A DNA stretch of 56,893 nt from CAYWRO01 sp964460345 (GCA_964460345.1 CAYWRO010000019.1:1-56893), one strand, 5' to 3'; shown: positions 15,345 through 25,523, counted from the stretch's first letter. The notes: generated by a model not told the origin, from the sequence alone. Translations and numbers: made by a program.

Positions 15345-16850
15345 ATGGAATCGATCACTATGCGATTTGAGCTTGGTTACACGTCGCGCTGGGTCGCTTG
15401 TGCCTTGCTTGTAAGCGGCGCGGCCCTGCTCATGCAGGCCTGTGCGGGCGGCGCCTCGCCGCTGAACCCTCGCCAGAGCGAGAGCCTTCGTCTCGCCGAG
15501 GGCTGGCAAGCCCAACTGGAGCCGCGCGCGTACCGCACCGCAACATCTGATGCACCGGATCTTGGCGAGCCGCGGACGGCTGATGATTTTGTAGCCCTCG
15601 CCCTAGGCCGAAACCCCGCGATTCGCGCGGCGGGAGCCCGGGTCGGGCGGCTCGCCGAGCGCGGCCCGCAGGCGCGAAGTCTGGAGGACCCCATGCTCAC
15701 GGTCGCCCCGATCGGCGAGATGGCTGAAACCGCCACCGGGCAGGTGGGGATCATGTCTTCGCTCAGCCAGCGGCTGCCGCTGCCCGCCAGGCTGGACGCT
15801 CGCGGTCGGATCGCTGAACTTGAGGCGGCGCAGGCCGAAGCGGAGCTTGAGCAGGTTCGCCTCCAGGTCGCCGGCGATACACGACGCGCGTACTGGACGT
15901 ACGTCTTCGCATCGCGTGCTATCGGGACAACGGAGCGAAGCCGCTCGCTCTTGCTTCAGTTGCGCGACGTGGCGGATGCCCAGTTCCGCACGGGTGAACG
16001 CGGCCAGCAGGATGTGCTCCGTGCGGCCGCCGAACTCGGCAATCTTGATACGGAGCTGCGGGTGCTAGCACAGCGGCGCGATACAGCTGCCGCCATGCTC
16101 CGACAGCTCATCGCCGTGCCCGTCTCGCAGCCACTGCCCGATCCTGTGCCGATTGATGAACCGGAGATCACCGTTGAGCGTGATCAACTCTTGGCGAAGG
16201 CGATGCGGGCCAATCCGGCGCTTCGGCAGGTCTCGGAGCGCCTGACGCAGTTCCAGCAGCAGCAGCGCCTCGCAAATCTCAACCGCTGGCCGGACCTCAC
16301 CGTGAGCATCTCCTACAACCTCGTTGAAGACGAAGGTATCTCAGCCGTGGCCAATGGTCGCGACCAGTGGTGGATCGGCTTCGGCGTCAATCTCCCCATC
16401 TGGGCCGGCAAGTACGATGCCGCCGAGCGTGAGGCGATCTTCGGCCGGCTGGAAGCCGCCTCGGAACTTGCCGCCGAACGCAACCGTGTCTCCTTCCGCG
16501 TCGAGGACGCTCTGCTGCGGCTGGAATCGCAGCGCGAGGTGCTGCGACTGCTGCGGGAGCAGGTCATTCCCGATGCCCGGGCTGCGGTCGAAGCCGCTGC
16601 GGCGACCTACCGCACGGGCGCAGGCGATTTCCTGGCCCTTGTGGACAACTGGCGCCAGTTGCTCGCTTACGAGGTGATGGAACACCAGGTGGTCGCAAGC
16701 GTTGGGCAGGCGCTGGCGGACCTGCAGCAGGCCGTGGGTGTCGACCTTGACGTCGCGACGGGAGAAGGTGCCCCCGATGCGCCAACGCCACCCGATACGC
16801 CCCGGAGCGCACCGCCGCCTGAAACAACCGAGAAGGAGTCAACACGATGA
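15345..16850 (+). CDS. cusC: Outer-membrane efflux lipoprotein, CusC/CzcC type (TolC family)
   Basis: 501 residues. A lipoprotein signal ends at LLMQAC. The mature protein begins with a domain containing FVALALGRNPAIRAAGARVG, the start of the first TolC coiled-coil repeat, and a second repeat starts near RDQLLAKAMRANPALRQ. Long helices with RLPLPARLDARGRIAELEA are typical. It forms the outer-membrane exit duct of a tripartite metal pump with the next two genes. Its stop overlaps the CusB start (ATGA). An alternative start is the ATG at 15360, and still longer frames upstream lack a signal sequence at the N-terminus. The gene symbol follows the Cu/Ag assignment of the pump it accompanies. Confidence 0.88.
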   Translation: MESITMRFELGYTSRWVACALLVSGAALLMQACAGGASPLNPRQSESLRLAEGWQAQLEPRAYRTATSDAPDLGEPRTADDFVALALGRNPAIRAAGARVGRLAERGPQARSLEDPMLTVAPIGEMAETATGQVGIMSSLSQRLPLPARLDARGRIAELEAAQAEAELEQVRLQVAGDTRRAYWTYVFASRAIGTTERSRSLLLQLRDVADAQFRTGERGQQDVLRAAAELGNLDTELRVLAQRRDTAAAMLRQLIAVPVSQPLPDPVPIDEPEITVERDQLLAKAMRANPALRQVSERLTQFQQQQRLANLNRWPDLTVSISYNLVEDEGISAVANGRDQWWIGFGVNLPIWAGKYDAAEREAIFGRLEAASELAAERNRVSFRVEDALLRLESQREVLRLLREQVIPDARAAVEAAAATYRTGAGDFLALVDNWRQLLAYEVMEHQVVASVGQALADLQQAVGVDLDVATGEGAPDAPTPPDTPRSAPPPETTEKESTR

Positions 16851-19306
16851 ATCCGATTCATCCTCAGCGCACCACGACCGCGCCGGAGACGCCAACCTCG
16901 AACGTGCCGCCGAAGGCGCCTCCGCCCAGCCGCAAGCCTCCTCGCGCCATGCCATGGTGGCTGCTTGTCGCGTTCCTCACCGTCGCCCTCGTCAGCGCCT
17001 TGATTGGAGCAAGGTACGGACGCGACGTCTGGCGGGTGATTCAAGACGTCACGACGTCCGAAGCGCCCTCCACCGCGCAGACTGCTGCCGGCCATGATCA
17101 CGCCGGAACCGGCGAGCCTGGCATGACGACGGGCGCCGGAGAGGAAGGAGCGGCGGAGGCGCAGTACTACACCTGCGGGATGCACCCATGGGTCATCCTC
17201 CCGCACCCCGGTGACTGCCCCGTCTGCCACATGGAGCTCACGCCGCTCGACCCGTCGAAGTTCACCGGCGAGGTGTCGATCGATCCGGTGGTTGTGCAGA
17301 ACATTGGCGTGCGTATCGAGCCGGTAACGGAAGGCCCGCTCGTTCGTACGATCCGCACCGTCGGGACGGTGGAGTACGACGAGACGCGTGTCCGCGATGT
17401 GAACACGAAGATCTCCGGCTGGATCGAGCAACTGTACGTCGATTTTGTCGGCGCTTCCGTGGAAGAGGGCGAGCCGCTCTTCACGCTCTACTCGCCCGCA
17501 CTCGTCCAGGCGCAGGAGGAGTTCCTGCTCGCACTAAGGCGCCAGCGCGAGGCGCCATCGGCTTCTCAAACCGGCCTTGGTCAGCCGCTTGATCTGGTGG
17601 AGTCGGCGCACACCAAGCTCGAGCTCTTCGACATCACCCCAGAGCAGATCGACGAGCTGGCGCGAACCGGGGAGGCCTCGCGCACCATGACGGTGCTCAG
17701 TCCCCACACCGGCGTCGTGATCGCCAAGCACGCCACCGAAGGCATGAAGATAGACCCGGGGACGCAGGTCTTCCGCATCGCCGATCTCTCGAAAGTCTGG
17801 GTGCTTGCGACGCTGTATGAGTCGCAGCTGCCGTTTGTCTCCGAAGGCCAGCGGGCCGCGATGACCCTCTCCTACATTCCCGGCCAGACGTTCGAGGGAC
17901 GCGTGGTCTACATCTATCCCTACGTGGATCCGCGTACGCACGAGGCGCAGGTTCGTCTCGAGTTCGACAACCCCGATGGCCTGCTCAAACCTGGCATGTT
18001 CGCCACCGTCGAGCTTCAGAGCGAACTCAAACGGGAAGCCGTGCTTGTGCCGCGCGCAGCGGTGCTCAGCACCGGCCGGCGCGACATCGCCTTTGTGAGC
18101 CGCGGAGAAGGCAGATTCGAGCCCAGGGAGGTCCGGCTGGGCGCAGAAACGGGCGAGGGGCAGATCGAGATTCTCGAAGGACTCATGCCCGGCGAGATGG
18201 TCGTCACCTCCGGGCAGTTCCTCCTGGACAGCGAATCTCGCATTCGTGAGGCGCTCGCCAAGATGGTCCGTGGTGACCTCGCTGCCGACCAGCAGGCTCG
18301 GGCGGCGACGGCCGGCCGAAGCGAACTGGAGTCGCTCCCGGAGACTGTGGCCGCGAGTCTCATCGATGTGCTCCGTGCCTACTTGCCTATCGGCGAACGG
18401 CTAGCCTCAGATCGAGCCGATGGACTGGCCGAACCGGCACGGGAACTGGTCGGCGCGCTGGATCGTGTCGTTGGGGCGACCATCCCGGAGGACGAGAACT
18501 TCTGGCACACGCACACGGAGGCCGCCGATGCGCGGGCGGCGGCTCTCGAACTCGCATCGACGGCCGACCTTGCTGCCGCGAGAGAGACGTTTGCGGAACT
18601 GAGCCTCGCTCTCGACAAGCTCTTCCGGGCCACCGGCGTTCCACCGGGGCTGGAAGAGGAGGTGCAGTCACTGCATTGCCCGATGTTTATGGAGGACAAG
18701 GGGGGGGCGATCTGGCTGCAAGCCGCCGGGCCGGTGCGCAACCCATTCTTCGGGGCCATGATGCTCGAGTGTTTCGATCAGCGCGAGGCCCTACCCGTAA
18801 CGGGGCAAGCGCCCGACGAGGCGAGCCCAGCCCCTGAGGCGCCGGCGCCGGAAGCGAGCCCTATGAGCGCAGCGCCTGATACCGAGGTTCGCCAAGCGCT
18901 CGACGACGTGGTAGCCGCCTATCTCGTCGCGCAGGATCATTTGACTCAGAACCGAGCGGGAGAGGCGGCTGCATCGCTGGTGCGGATCAAGGACAATCTC
19001 GATCCCCTGCTCGCTCTGCCCGGCGAGGCCGGTAAGGCAGCCCTCCGCATCAGCTCGGGCGTGTCCGGCGCGCAGAGCGAGCCTGCAGCGCTGCGCACCG
19101 CGTTCTCTTCCATCTCAGATGCGCTGCTCATCATCGCGGAAACCGTCCCGCCGTCCATCCACGAGGGCGGTCTCTACCACGCCTACTGCCCCATGGTCGA
19201 TGAGCACTGGTTGCAGTCGGGCCAGGACATCCGCAATCCCTACGACCCCGGCATGCTCACCTGCGGCGTCATCAAGGGCAGGGTTGATGAGGGAGCCGCC
19301 CGATGA
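16847..19306 (+). CDS. cusB: Membrane fusion protein, CusB type, with metal-binding head and two C-terminal metal-binding tails
   Basis: 819 residues, about twice the usual CusB length. Residues 36-55 are the membrane anchor. Residues 107-134 are a heavy-metal-binding module (YYTCGMHP then CPVCHMELTPL). The adaptor core (barrel-sandwich, hairpin, beta-barrel) spans about 140-480, with VGTVEYDETRVRDVNTKISG and GASVEEGEPLF. The extra C-terminal 330 residues are helical and hold two DUF3347-like motifs: a CPM...WLQ...RNPFFG...MLEC set starting at Cys 611, and a CPM...WLQSGQDIRNPY...MLTCG set at Cys 781. DUF3347-like tails occur on Cu efflux adaptors; finding two in tandem is less common. ATGA overlaps join it to CusC and CusA. 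It bridges pump and duct and may load Cu(I)/Ag(I). Confidence 0.9.
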   Translation: MNPIHPQRTTTAPETPTSNVPPKAPPPSRKPPRAMPWWLLVAFLTVALVSALIGARYGRDVWRVIQDVTTSEAPSTAQTAAGHDHAGTGEPGMTTGAGEEGAAEAQYYTCGMHPWVILPHPGDCPVCHMELTPLDPSKFTGEVSIDPVVVQNIGVRIEPVTEGPLVRTIRTVGTVEYDETRVRDVNTKISGWIEQLYVDFVGASVEEGEPLFTLYSPALVQAQEEFLLALRRQREAPSASQTGLGQPLDLVESAHTKLELFDITPEQIDELARTGEASRTMTVLSPHTGVVIAKHATEGMKIDPGTQVFRIADLSKVWVLATLYESQLPFVSEGQRAAMTLSYIPGQTFEGRVVYIYPYVDPRTHEAQVRLEFDNPDGLLKPGMFATVELQSELKREAVLVPRAAVLSTGRRDIAFVSRGEGRFEPREVRLGAETGEGQIEILEGLMPGEMVVTSGQFLLDSESRIREALAKMVRGDLAADQQARAATAGRSELESLPETVAASLIDVLRAYLPIGERLASDRADGLAEPARELVGALDRVVGATIPEDENFWHTHTEAADARAAALELASTADLAAARETFAELSLALDKLFRATGVPPGLEEEVQSLHCPMFMEDKGGAIWLQAAGPVRNPFFGAMMLECFDQREALPVTGQAPDEASPAPEAPAPEASPMSAAPDTEVRQALDDVVAAYLVAQDHLTQNRAGEAAASLVRIKDNLDPLLALPGEAGKAALRISSGVSGAQSEPAALRTAFSSISDALLIIAETVPPSIHEGGLYHAYCPMVDEHWLQSGQDIRNPYDPGMLTCGVIKGRVDEGAAR

Positions 19307-22300
19307 TTGCACGCCTCATCGACTGGTGCATCCACAACCGCTTCATGGTGGTCCTGCTCACCGGCGTCGTTGTTGCCGCGGGCATTGTCTCTGTGCGCAA
19401 CATCACCGTAGATGCGATCCCCGATCTTTCCGACGTGCAGGTCGTGATCCGCACCGAGTACCCCGGCCAAGCCCCGCAGATCGTCGAGGACCAGGTTACC
19501 TACCCGCTGACGACGTCCATGCTCGCCGTGCCGCATGCACAAGTCGTTCGCGGCTACAGCATGTTCGGCTCCAGCTTCGTCTACATCATCTTCGAGGACG
19601 GCACGGATCTGTACTGGGCCCGCAGCCGCGTGCTGGAGCAGCTCAGCACCGTCGCCGGCCGGCTGCCCGAGGGGGTCAGCCCGCAACTCGGGCCGGATGC
19701 CACAGGCGTCGGCTGGATCTTCCAATACGTGCTCACGACGGGCTACTACTGCCCGGATCATCCGCAGGGGCTCTGGCACGATCCAGAGACGGACGCTTGG
19801 TTTGCCACCAGGCAGGAGGCGTCGAATGAGACGCGGCCGCGCCTGGTCCATCATCGCGTGTTCGAGGAAGGTCAACTCGACGGGAACCGCTGTCCGCTCG
19901 ACGGAACACCGCTCCTCCGCCCCGACGTTGATCTGGCCGGACTTCGGTCACTCCAGGACTGGTACCTGCGCTACGAACTCACCGCCGTCGAGGGGGTGAG
20001 TGAGATCGCCGCGGTGGGGGGGTTCGTACGTCAGTACCAGGTGGTCGTGGATCCCGTGCAGCTCCGCGCGTATGGCATCCCCCTCGCGAAGGTGAAGACG
20101 GCCATCCAGCGCTCGAATGTCGACGTCGGAGGCCGCTTGCTCGAGATGAGCGAGACCGAATACATGGTCCGCGGCCTGGGGTACTTGGGAACGCTCACCC
20201 CTGAGGAAGCCGAAGCGGCGGCAGTTGAAGGCGGATCCGTCTCTCGGGCCAGGGCCGATCGCGTGTTGGAGGAGCTTCGCACGATCGCGCTCGGGGCCAC
20301 ACCCTCCGGGGCGCCGATCTACCTCTCGGATGTGGCCCGAGTGCAGGTCGGCCCGGACATCCGCCGCGGCATTGCCGAGTGGAATGGGGAGGGGGAGACG
20401 GTTGGTGGCATCGTCATCATGCGCTTCGGCGAGAACGCCCAACGGACTATTGATCGTGTCCGCGAGAAGCTGGGCGATCTGGAGAAGGGGCTGCCGCCCG
20501 GCGTCGCAATCGAAGTGGCTTACGACCGCAGCGACCTGATCGGGCGTGCCGTCTCAACGCTGACGCACACGCTTATCGAGGAGATCGTCGTCGTCTCCCT
20601 AGTGATCGTGCTGTTTCTGCTGCACGCCAGGAGCGCCTTCGTCGCGGCCTTCGTGCTGCCGACCGGCGTGCTGGCGGCGCTCGGCGTGATGTACCTCTTT
20701 GGTATCAATGCGAACATCATGTCGCTGGGCGGCATCGCCATCTCGATCGGCGTCATGGTAGACAGCTCAATCGTGATGGTGGAGAACGCGCATAAGCACT
20801 TGGAGCACGAGAACACGCGAGTCGCCCAGGGCCTGCCGGCACGCCCCCGGATCGACATCATGAGCGAGGCGGCCCGCGAGGTGGGGCCCACGCTCTTCTT
20901 CAGTCTGCTTATCATCACGGTTAGCTTTCTACCGATCTTCGTCCTCGGGGAGCAGTCGGGCCGCCTTTTCAAGCCGCTGGCCTTCACCAAGACGTTCGCC
21001 ATGGCCGCGGGCGCGCTCCTGGCCGTGACGATCATTCCGGTTCTCATGCTGTATTTCATCAGCGAGCGGACGGTGCCGCGCTCATGGCCGCGGTGGCGCC
21101 GCTGGGGCACGCACCTGCTGGTCATTGCGGCTCCCGCGGCGATTCTTGCATTCATCCCGCTTGCCGGGCTGGCCGAGTGGCGCTGGTGGCTGGTCGGAGG
21201 CTGGATCATCTTCGCAGCGCTCGTGCTCCTCCCTCAGCGGATCATCCCCGAGGAGCGCAACCTGATCAGCCGTGGTCTCCAGCGCGCTTACAACCCCTTT
21301 TTTCGGTTCGTAATGCAATTCCGCTGGCTGACGCTGGCGATCGCCGCCCTCCTGCTCGCGTCAACGCTGTACCCGATCAGCCGCCTCGGCAGTGAGTTCA
21401 TGCCGCCGCTTGAGGAGGGCGACCTGCTCTACATGCCCACCACCGATCCCGGCCTGAGCGTCACCAAGGCAAAGGAGATCCTCCAACAGACCGACCGCCT
21501 GATCGCGCAGTTCCCGGAGGTCGAGGATGTCTTCGGCAAGATCGGCCGTGCGGAGACGGCCACTGACCCCGCGCCGCTGAGCATGCTTGAGACCACCATC
21601 ACGCTGCGGCGCGATAAGACCCGCTGGCGACAGCGTTCGATTCGACGCTTCTATGACGATTGGCCCGAGTGGGCTGCCGCACTGCCGCGCCGCATCTGGC
21701 CTGACACCCGCCCAATCACCACCGACGAGCTGGTCTACGGATATGAAATGGCAGACGGCACGCACGTCCCTGGGCTCAACGAGGTTCTTCAGATCCCCGG
21801 CCTGACCAACTCTTGGACGATGCCTATTCGCACGAGGATCGACATGCTCTCGACCGGCATCCGGACGCCTATCGGGGTGAAGGTGATGGGTCCGGATCTG
21901 ACAACGCTGGCGGGTCTCTCGAGTGAAATCTCGCAGGTCCTCAAGACTGCCGATGGAACGGGCGCCTACACCGTCAGTGCGTTCCCCGAAAAGAGCGTTG
22001 GCGGTAACTATCTTGACATCCGCATCGACCGCGAAGAGATCGCCCGGTACGGACTCCTCATCGGTGACGTCCAGGACGTCATCATGAGCGCCGTCGGCGG
22101 CATGAACGTCTCCACCACAGTCGAGGGCCTTGAGCGATACCCGATCAACGTGCGCTATCCGAGCGAGCTGCGCGACAGCGCAGAGAAGCTGAAACAGGTC
22201 CTAGTTGCGACGCCGGCGGGGGCGCACGTTCCGTTGGGTCAAGTCGCCGATATCGAGCTCAGCCGCGGCCCGCCGATGATCAAGAGCGAAAACGCCCGTC

Positions 22301-23025
22301 TCACGAGCTGGGTCTACGTGGACATCGCCGGCATCGACATCGGCACGTACGTCCGCAATGCGCAGCGCGCGGTCGCCGGACAGGTCCAGCTTCCCGCCGG
22401 CTACTCCATCGTGTGGTCCGGCCAGTACGAGTACATGCAGGCCGCACGTGCCCGTCTCCTTATCGCCGTTCCGCTCGCGGCGGTCGTGATCATCCTGCTT
22501 CTCTACTTCGCGACGCGAAGCTGGCTGCGCGTCGGCATCGTCCTGCTGGCAGTCCCATTCAGCCTCATCGGCTCTATGTGGCTCATCTACTGGCTCGACT
22601 TCAACCTGTCGCTGGCGGTCTGGGTCGGCGTCATCGCGCTGGCGGGCCTCGATGCCGAAACCGGCTTGGTGATGCTCCTCTACCTCGAAAACAGCCATGA
22701 TCGTTTCCGATCCGAGGGCCGCCTCCGCAACCGCGACGATCTCTGGTGGGCCATCCACGACGGCGCGGTGCAGCGCATCCGCCCCAAGACGATGACTGTG
22801 GTCACGACCTTCACCGCCCTCGTGCCCCTGATGTGGGCCGAAGGCGCAGGGGCCGACACCATGCGCCGCCTCGCCGCGCCCATCATCGGCGGCCTCGCCA
22901 CCAGCTTCATCCTTGAACTGCTCGTCTATCCGGTGCTCTTCTATATCCTCAAGGGCTTTCGTCTCCGCGCCGCCGAGCGCGACGATGCCTCCGTCTTGGA
23001 GCGCACGGCAGTGGGTCCCGTCTGA
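19303..23025 (+). CDS. cusA: Heavy-metal RND pump, CusA (Cu/Ag) type
   Basis: 1240 residues, about 200 longer than E. coli CusA. The family start (LIDWCIHNRFMVVLLTGVVV) and VDAIPDLSDVQVVIRTEYPG are clear. The transmembrane-4 signature GGIAISIGVMVDSSIVMVEN has the A-x-x-x-D-style pattern of monovalent Cu/Ag pumps, not the DFG pattern of divalent pumps. An insertion at residues 147-208 (nt 19741-19926) carries YYCPDHP, HH and GNRCPLDGTPL, echoing the heavy-metal-binding module of the partner CusB and of the P-type ATPase. A second insertion near residues 590-640 adds hydrophobic sequence around ERTVPRSWPRWRRWG. The pump uses proton influx to move metal from periplasm or cytoplasm to the duct. 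ATGA overlap with CusB. Confidence 0.93.
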   Translation: MIARLIDWCIHNRFMVVLLTGVVVAAGIVSVRNITVDAIPDLSDVQVVIRTEYPGQAPQIVEDQVTYPLTTSMLAVPHAQVVRGYSMFGSSFVYIIFEDGTDLYWARSRVLEQLSTVAGRLPEGVSPQLGPDATGVGWIFQYVLTTGYYCPDHPQGLWHDPETDAWFATRQEASNETRPRLVHHRVFEEGQLDGNRCPLDGTPLLRPDVDLAGLRSLQDWYLRYELTAVEGVSEIAAVGGFVRQYQVVVDPVQLRAYGIPLAKVKTAIQRSNVDVGGRLLEMSETEYMVRGLGYLGTLTPEEAEAAAVEGGSVSRARADRVLEELRTIALGATPSGAPIYLSDVARVQVGPDIRRGIAEWNGEGETVGGIVIMRFGENAQRTIDRVREKLGDLEKGLPPGVAIEVAYDRSDLIGRAVSTLTHTLIEEIVVVSLVIVLFLLHARSAFVAAFVLPTGVLAALGVMYLFGINANIMSLGGIAISIGVMVDSSIVMVENAHKHLEHENTRVAQGLPARPRIDIMSEAAREVGPTLFFSLLIITVSFLPIFVLGEQSGRLFKPLAFTKTFAMAAGALLAVTIIPVLMLYFISERTVPRSWPRWRRWGTHLLVIAAPAAILAFIPLAGLAEWRWWLVGGWIIFAALVLLPQRIIPEERNLISRGLQRAYNPFFRFVMQFRWLTLAIAALLLASTLYPISRLGSEFMPPLEEGDLLYMPTTDPGLSVTKAKEILQQTDRLIAQFPEVEDVFGKIGRAETATDPAPLSMLETTITLRRDKTRWRQRSIRRFYDDWPEWAAALPRRIWPDTRPITTDELVYGYEMADGTHVPGLNEVLQIPGLTNSWTMPIRTRIDMLSTGIRTPIGVKVMGPDLTTLAGLSSEISQVLKTADGTGAYTVSAFPEKSVGGNYLDIRIDREEIARYGLLIGDVQDVIMSAVGGMNVSTTVEGLERYPINVRYPSELRDSAEKLKQVLVATPAGAHVPLGQVADIELSRGPPMIKSENARLTSWVYVDIAGIDIGTYVRNAQRAVAGQVQLPAGYSIVWSGQYEYMQAARARLLIAVPLAAVVIILLLYFATRSWLRVGIVLLAVPFSLIGSMWLIYWLDFNLSLAVWVGVIALAGLDAETGLVMLLYLENSHDRFRSEGRLRNRDDLWWAIHDGAVQRIRPKTMTVVTTFTALVPLMWAEGAGADTMRRLAAPIIGGLATSFILELLVYPVLFYILKGFRLRAAERDDASVLERTAVGPV

Positions 23026-23140
23026 TCATGCTCGTCAAGGCAGCTTGCGCCGGCAGCAGCTCTGGTCGTGCAGCTCTCCTGGTCGATGAACTGATCCAAA
23101 CTAGTATACAAGAATGGCCCGATGATTCAGGACAAACAAT

Positions 23141-25498
23141 ATGCCAATCGACCCCGTGTGTGGGATGAATGTCTCCCCAGATTCCGCTGCCACGAGCTTG
23201 GGGCACGCCGGACGGGAATACCTGTTCTGCAGCAGCGGCTGTGCCGACAAGTTCCGGAAGGATCCTGATCGCTACCTGAAGGAGCCCGATCCGGAGCATC
23301 CGAAATCATTATCCATGCACGGCTGGGGTCCTGACGGTTCAGCAGGAATGCCGAAGGAGCCCGGACGCCCTGACGTGATCTACACCTGCCCGATGCACCC
23401 CGAGATACGCCAGATCGGCCCCGGTGACTGTCCGAAGTGCGGCATGGCCCTTGAGCCACTCGAGGCGGCCAGTGAGCAGGACGCTTCAGAGCTTCGTGAT
23501 GTGACTCGGCGCTTCTGGATCGCAACGGTTTTAACCGCACCGCTGCTCGTCTACGCGATGGGACGCACGATCTTCGGCCATTCGTTCGAGGGCCTAATCG
23601 GCCCGGCCACATCGCAGTGGATCGAACTCGTGCTGGCGAGCCCCGTGGTGCTCTGGTGCGCCTGGCCGTTCTTCGTCCGGGGCGTGCGCTCGATCCGGGC
23701 ACTGAGTCCAAATATGTGGACGCTCATCTCGATCGGCGTGTCGATCGCCTACGTGTTCAGCGTTGTCGCGACGACAGTCCCGCGGCTCTTTCCAGAATCA
23801 CTGCGGGACGAGGCCGGGCGGGTTGGCGTCTACTTCGAGGTTGCATCCGTGATCGTCACGCTCGTGCTCCTCGGCCAGGTGCTCGAACTCCGGGCAAGAC
23901 GCCGGACGGGCGGCGCCATTCGGGAGCTTCTTGAGTTGGCTCCGGCGACGGCGCGTCGTCTCCGCGGTGATGGCTCCGACGAGGAAGTTCCGATCGAGGC
24001 CCTCGGGCCGGGAGACCGCATCCGAGTGCGCCCGGGCGACAAGATCCCGATCGATGGTGAGGTCGCGGAGGGCCGGAGCACCGTGGATGAGTCGATGCTC
24101 ACGGGTGAACCTATGCCCGTTGAGAAGGGAACCGGCGACGATGTCACCGGCGGGACCGTCAACAAGACCGGCTCCTTCATCATGCGGGTCAGCCGTATCG
24201 GCTCCGAGACGACACTTGCCCAGATCGTTCGGATGGTGGCAGAGGCGCAGCGCTCGCGGGCGCCAATCCAGCGCCTCGCCGATGCCGTCGCTGCATGGTT
24301 CGTTCCGGCTGTCGTTGCTGTGGCTGTCATCGCGTTCTTCGTGTGGCTGTTCGTTGGACCGGAGCCAGCGTTCAGCTATGCGCTTATCGCCGCCATTTCG
24401 GTGCTCATCATCGCGTGTCCCTGCGCGCTTGGCCTCGCGACACCCATGTCCATCATGGTGGCGGCGGGGCGGGGGGCCAAGGAGGGCGTGCTCATCAAGA
24501 ACGCGGCCGCCCTGGAGGCCTTCGAGAGAGTGGACACGGTCGTCGTCGACAAGACCGGCACGCTCACAGAGGGCCGTCCGAAACTCGTGACCGCCGAGGT
24601 TGTTGGCGCCATTGACCGGGAGCGGATCTATGCGCTGCTTGCCGCCGCCGAACGTGGCAGCGAGCACCCGCTCGCCGAGGCCATTGTCGCGGGACTGGAG
24701 GAAAAGACGCATGTGCGGTTCGAAGCCGCCCACTTCGACAGCATCACCGGGAAGGGCATCCTCGCAACCGTGGAGGGTGTTCGTGTCGCGATCGGCTCGC
24801 CCTCACTTATGAAGGACCAAGGCGTTGACATCTCGCCCGTCGCTGAAGCCGCCGACCAGCGCAGACGCGAAGGCGGTACGGCCGTCTTCGCCGCGGTCGA
24901 TGGCAAGCTCGCGGGCTTGCTCGCAGTCGCTGACCCGATCAAGCGGACAACACGCAAAGCCATCGATGCACTGCACGCCAATGGGCTCACGGTCGTGATG
25001 CTCACCGGCGACAACCGGATGACCGCCGAGGCGATCGCCAGCCAGCTCGGCATCGACCGCGTCGAGGCCGAAGTGCTTCCGGATCAGAAGGCGGAGGTGA
25101 TCCGCCGCTTGCAGGCCGAGGGACGAACTGTCGCGATGGCCGGCGACGGCGTGAACGACGCCCCCGCCCTCGCCCAGGCCGATGTTGGCGTCGCCATGGG
25201 TACAGGCGCCGGGGTCGCCATCGAAAGTGCGGCCATCACCCTCGTCGGCGGTGACCTGAACGGTCTCGTACGAGCCCGCGAACTCAGCCGCGCAACCATG
25301 CGCAATGTTCGTCAGAATCTCTTCTTCGCCTTCATCTACAACGCCGCCGGTGTCCCGATCGCCGCTGGCGTGCTTTACCCAATATTCGGGGTACTGCTCA
25401 GCCCAATGATTGCCGCGGCAGCCATGAGTTTCAGCTCGGTGTCCGTCATCGCGAACGCTCTGCGGCTCCGGCTCGCTGGGCGAACGCGGCAGCACTAG
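23141..25498 (+). CDS. copA: Copper-transporting P-type ATPase (P1B-1) with YHS and heavy-metal-binding domains
   Basis: 785 residues. The N-terminal YHS-type domain (DPVCGMNV, FCSSGCADKF, about 1-48) and a heavy-metal-binding module (YTCPMHP to CPKCGMALEP, 81-106) replace the usual ferredoxin-like HMA domain. The membrane core has the CPC motif at 426-428, the phosphorylated Asp 470 in DKTGTLTEG, the SEHPLAEA nucleotide-domain motif and GDGVNDAPAL. Transmembrane 7 has YN and transmembrane 8 MSFSSVSVI, matching Cu(I)-specific P1B-1 pumps. It expels Cu(I)/Ag(I) from the cytoplasm, complementing the Cus system. The gene lies 115 nt after cusA; a weak AGGA precedes the ATG. Confidence 0.95.
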   Translation: MPIDPVCGMNVSPDSAATSLGHAGREYLFCSSGCADKFRKDPDRYLKEPDPEHPKSLSMHGWGPDGSAGMPKEPGRPDVIYTCPMHPEIRQIGPGDCPKCGMALEPLEAASEQDASELRDVTRRFWIATVLTAPLLVYAMGRTIFGHSFEGLIGPATSQWIELVLASPVVLWCAWPFFVRGVRSIRALSPNMWTLISIGVSIAYVFSVVATTVPRLFPESLRDEAGRVGVYFEVASVIVTLVLLGQVLELRARRRTGGAIRELLELAPATARRLRGDGSDEEVPIEALGPGDRIRVRPGDKIPIDGEVAEGRSTVDESMLTGEPMPVEKGTGDDVTGGTVNKTGSFIMRVSRIGSETTLAQIVRMVAEAQRSRAPIQRLADAVAAWFVPAVVAVAVIAFFVWLFVGPEPAFSYALIAAISVLIIACPCALGLATPMSIMVAAGRGAKEGVLIKNAAALEAFERVDTVVVDKTGTLTEGRPKLVTAEVVGAIDRERIYALLAAAERGSEHPLAEAIVAGLEEKTHVRFEAAHFDSITGKGILATVEGVRVAIGSPSLMKDQGVDISPVAEAADQRRREGGTAVFAAVDGKLAGLLAVADPIKRTTRKAIDALHANGLTVVMLTGDNRMTAEAIASQLGIDRVEAEVLPDQKAEVIRRLQAEGRTVAMAGDGVNDAPALAQADVGVAMGTGAGVAIESAAITLVGGDLNGLVRARELSRATMRNVRQNLFFAFIYNAAGVPIAAGVLYPIFGVLLSPMIAAAAMSFSSVSVIANALRLRLAGRTRQH

Positions 25499-25523
25499 AT
25501 CCTGCCGAGAATCCGCGCTCGCC
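25479..25523 (+). terminator. Nested hairpin across the copA stop codon
   Basis: GGCGAACGCGG (25479-25489) pairs with CCGCGCTCGCC (25513-25523) with one mismatch, and GCAG/CTGC extends the stem inside. It overlaps the stop at 25498 and has no T-tract, so it is only a possible terminator. Confidence 0.35.
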
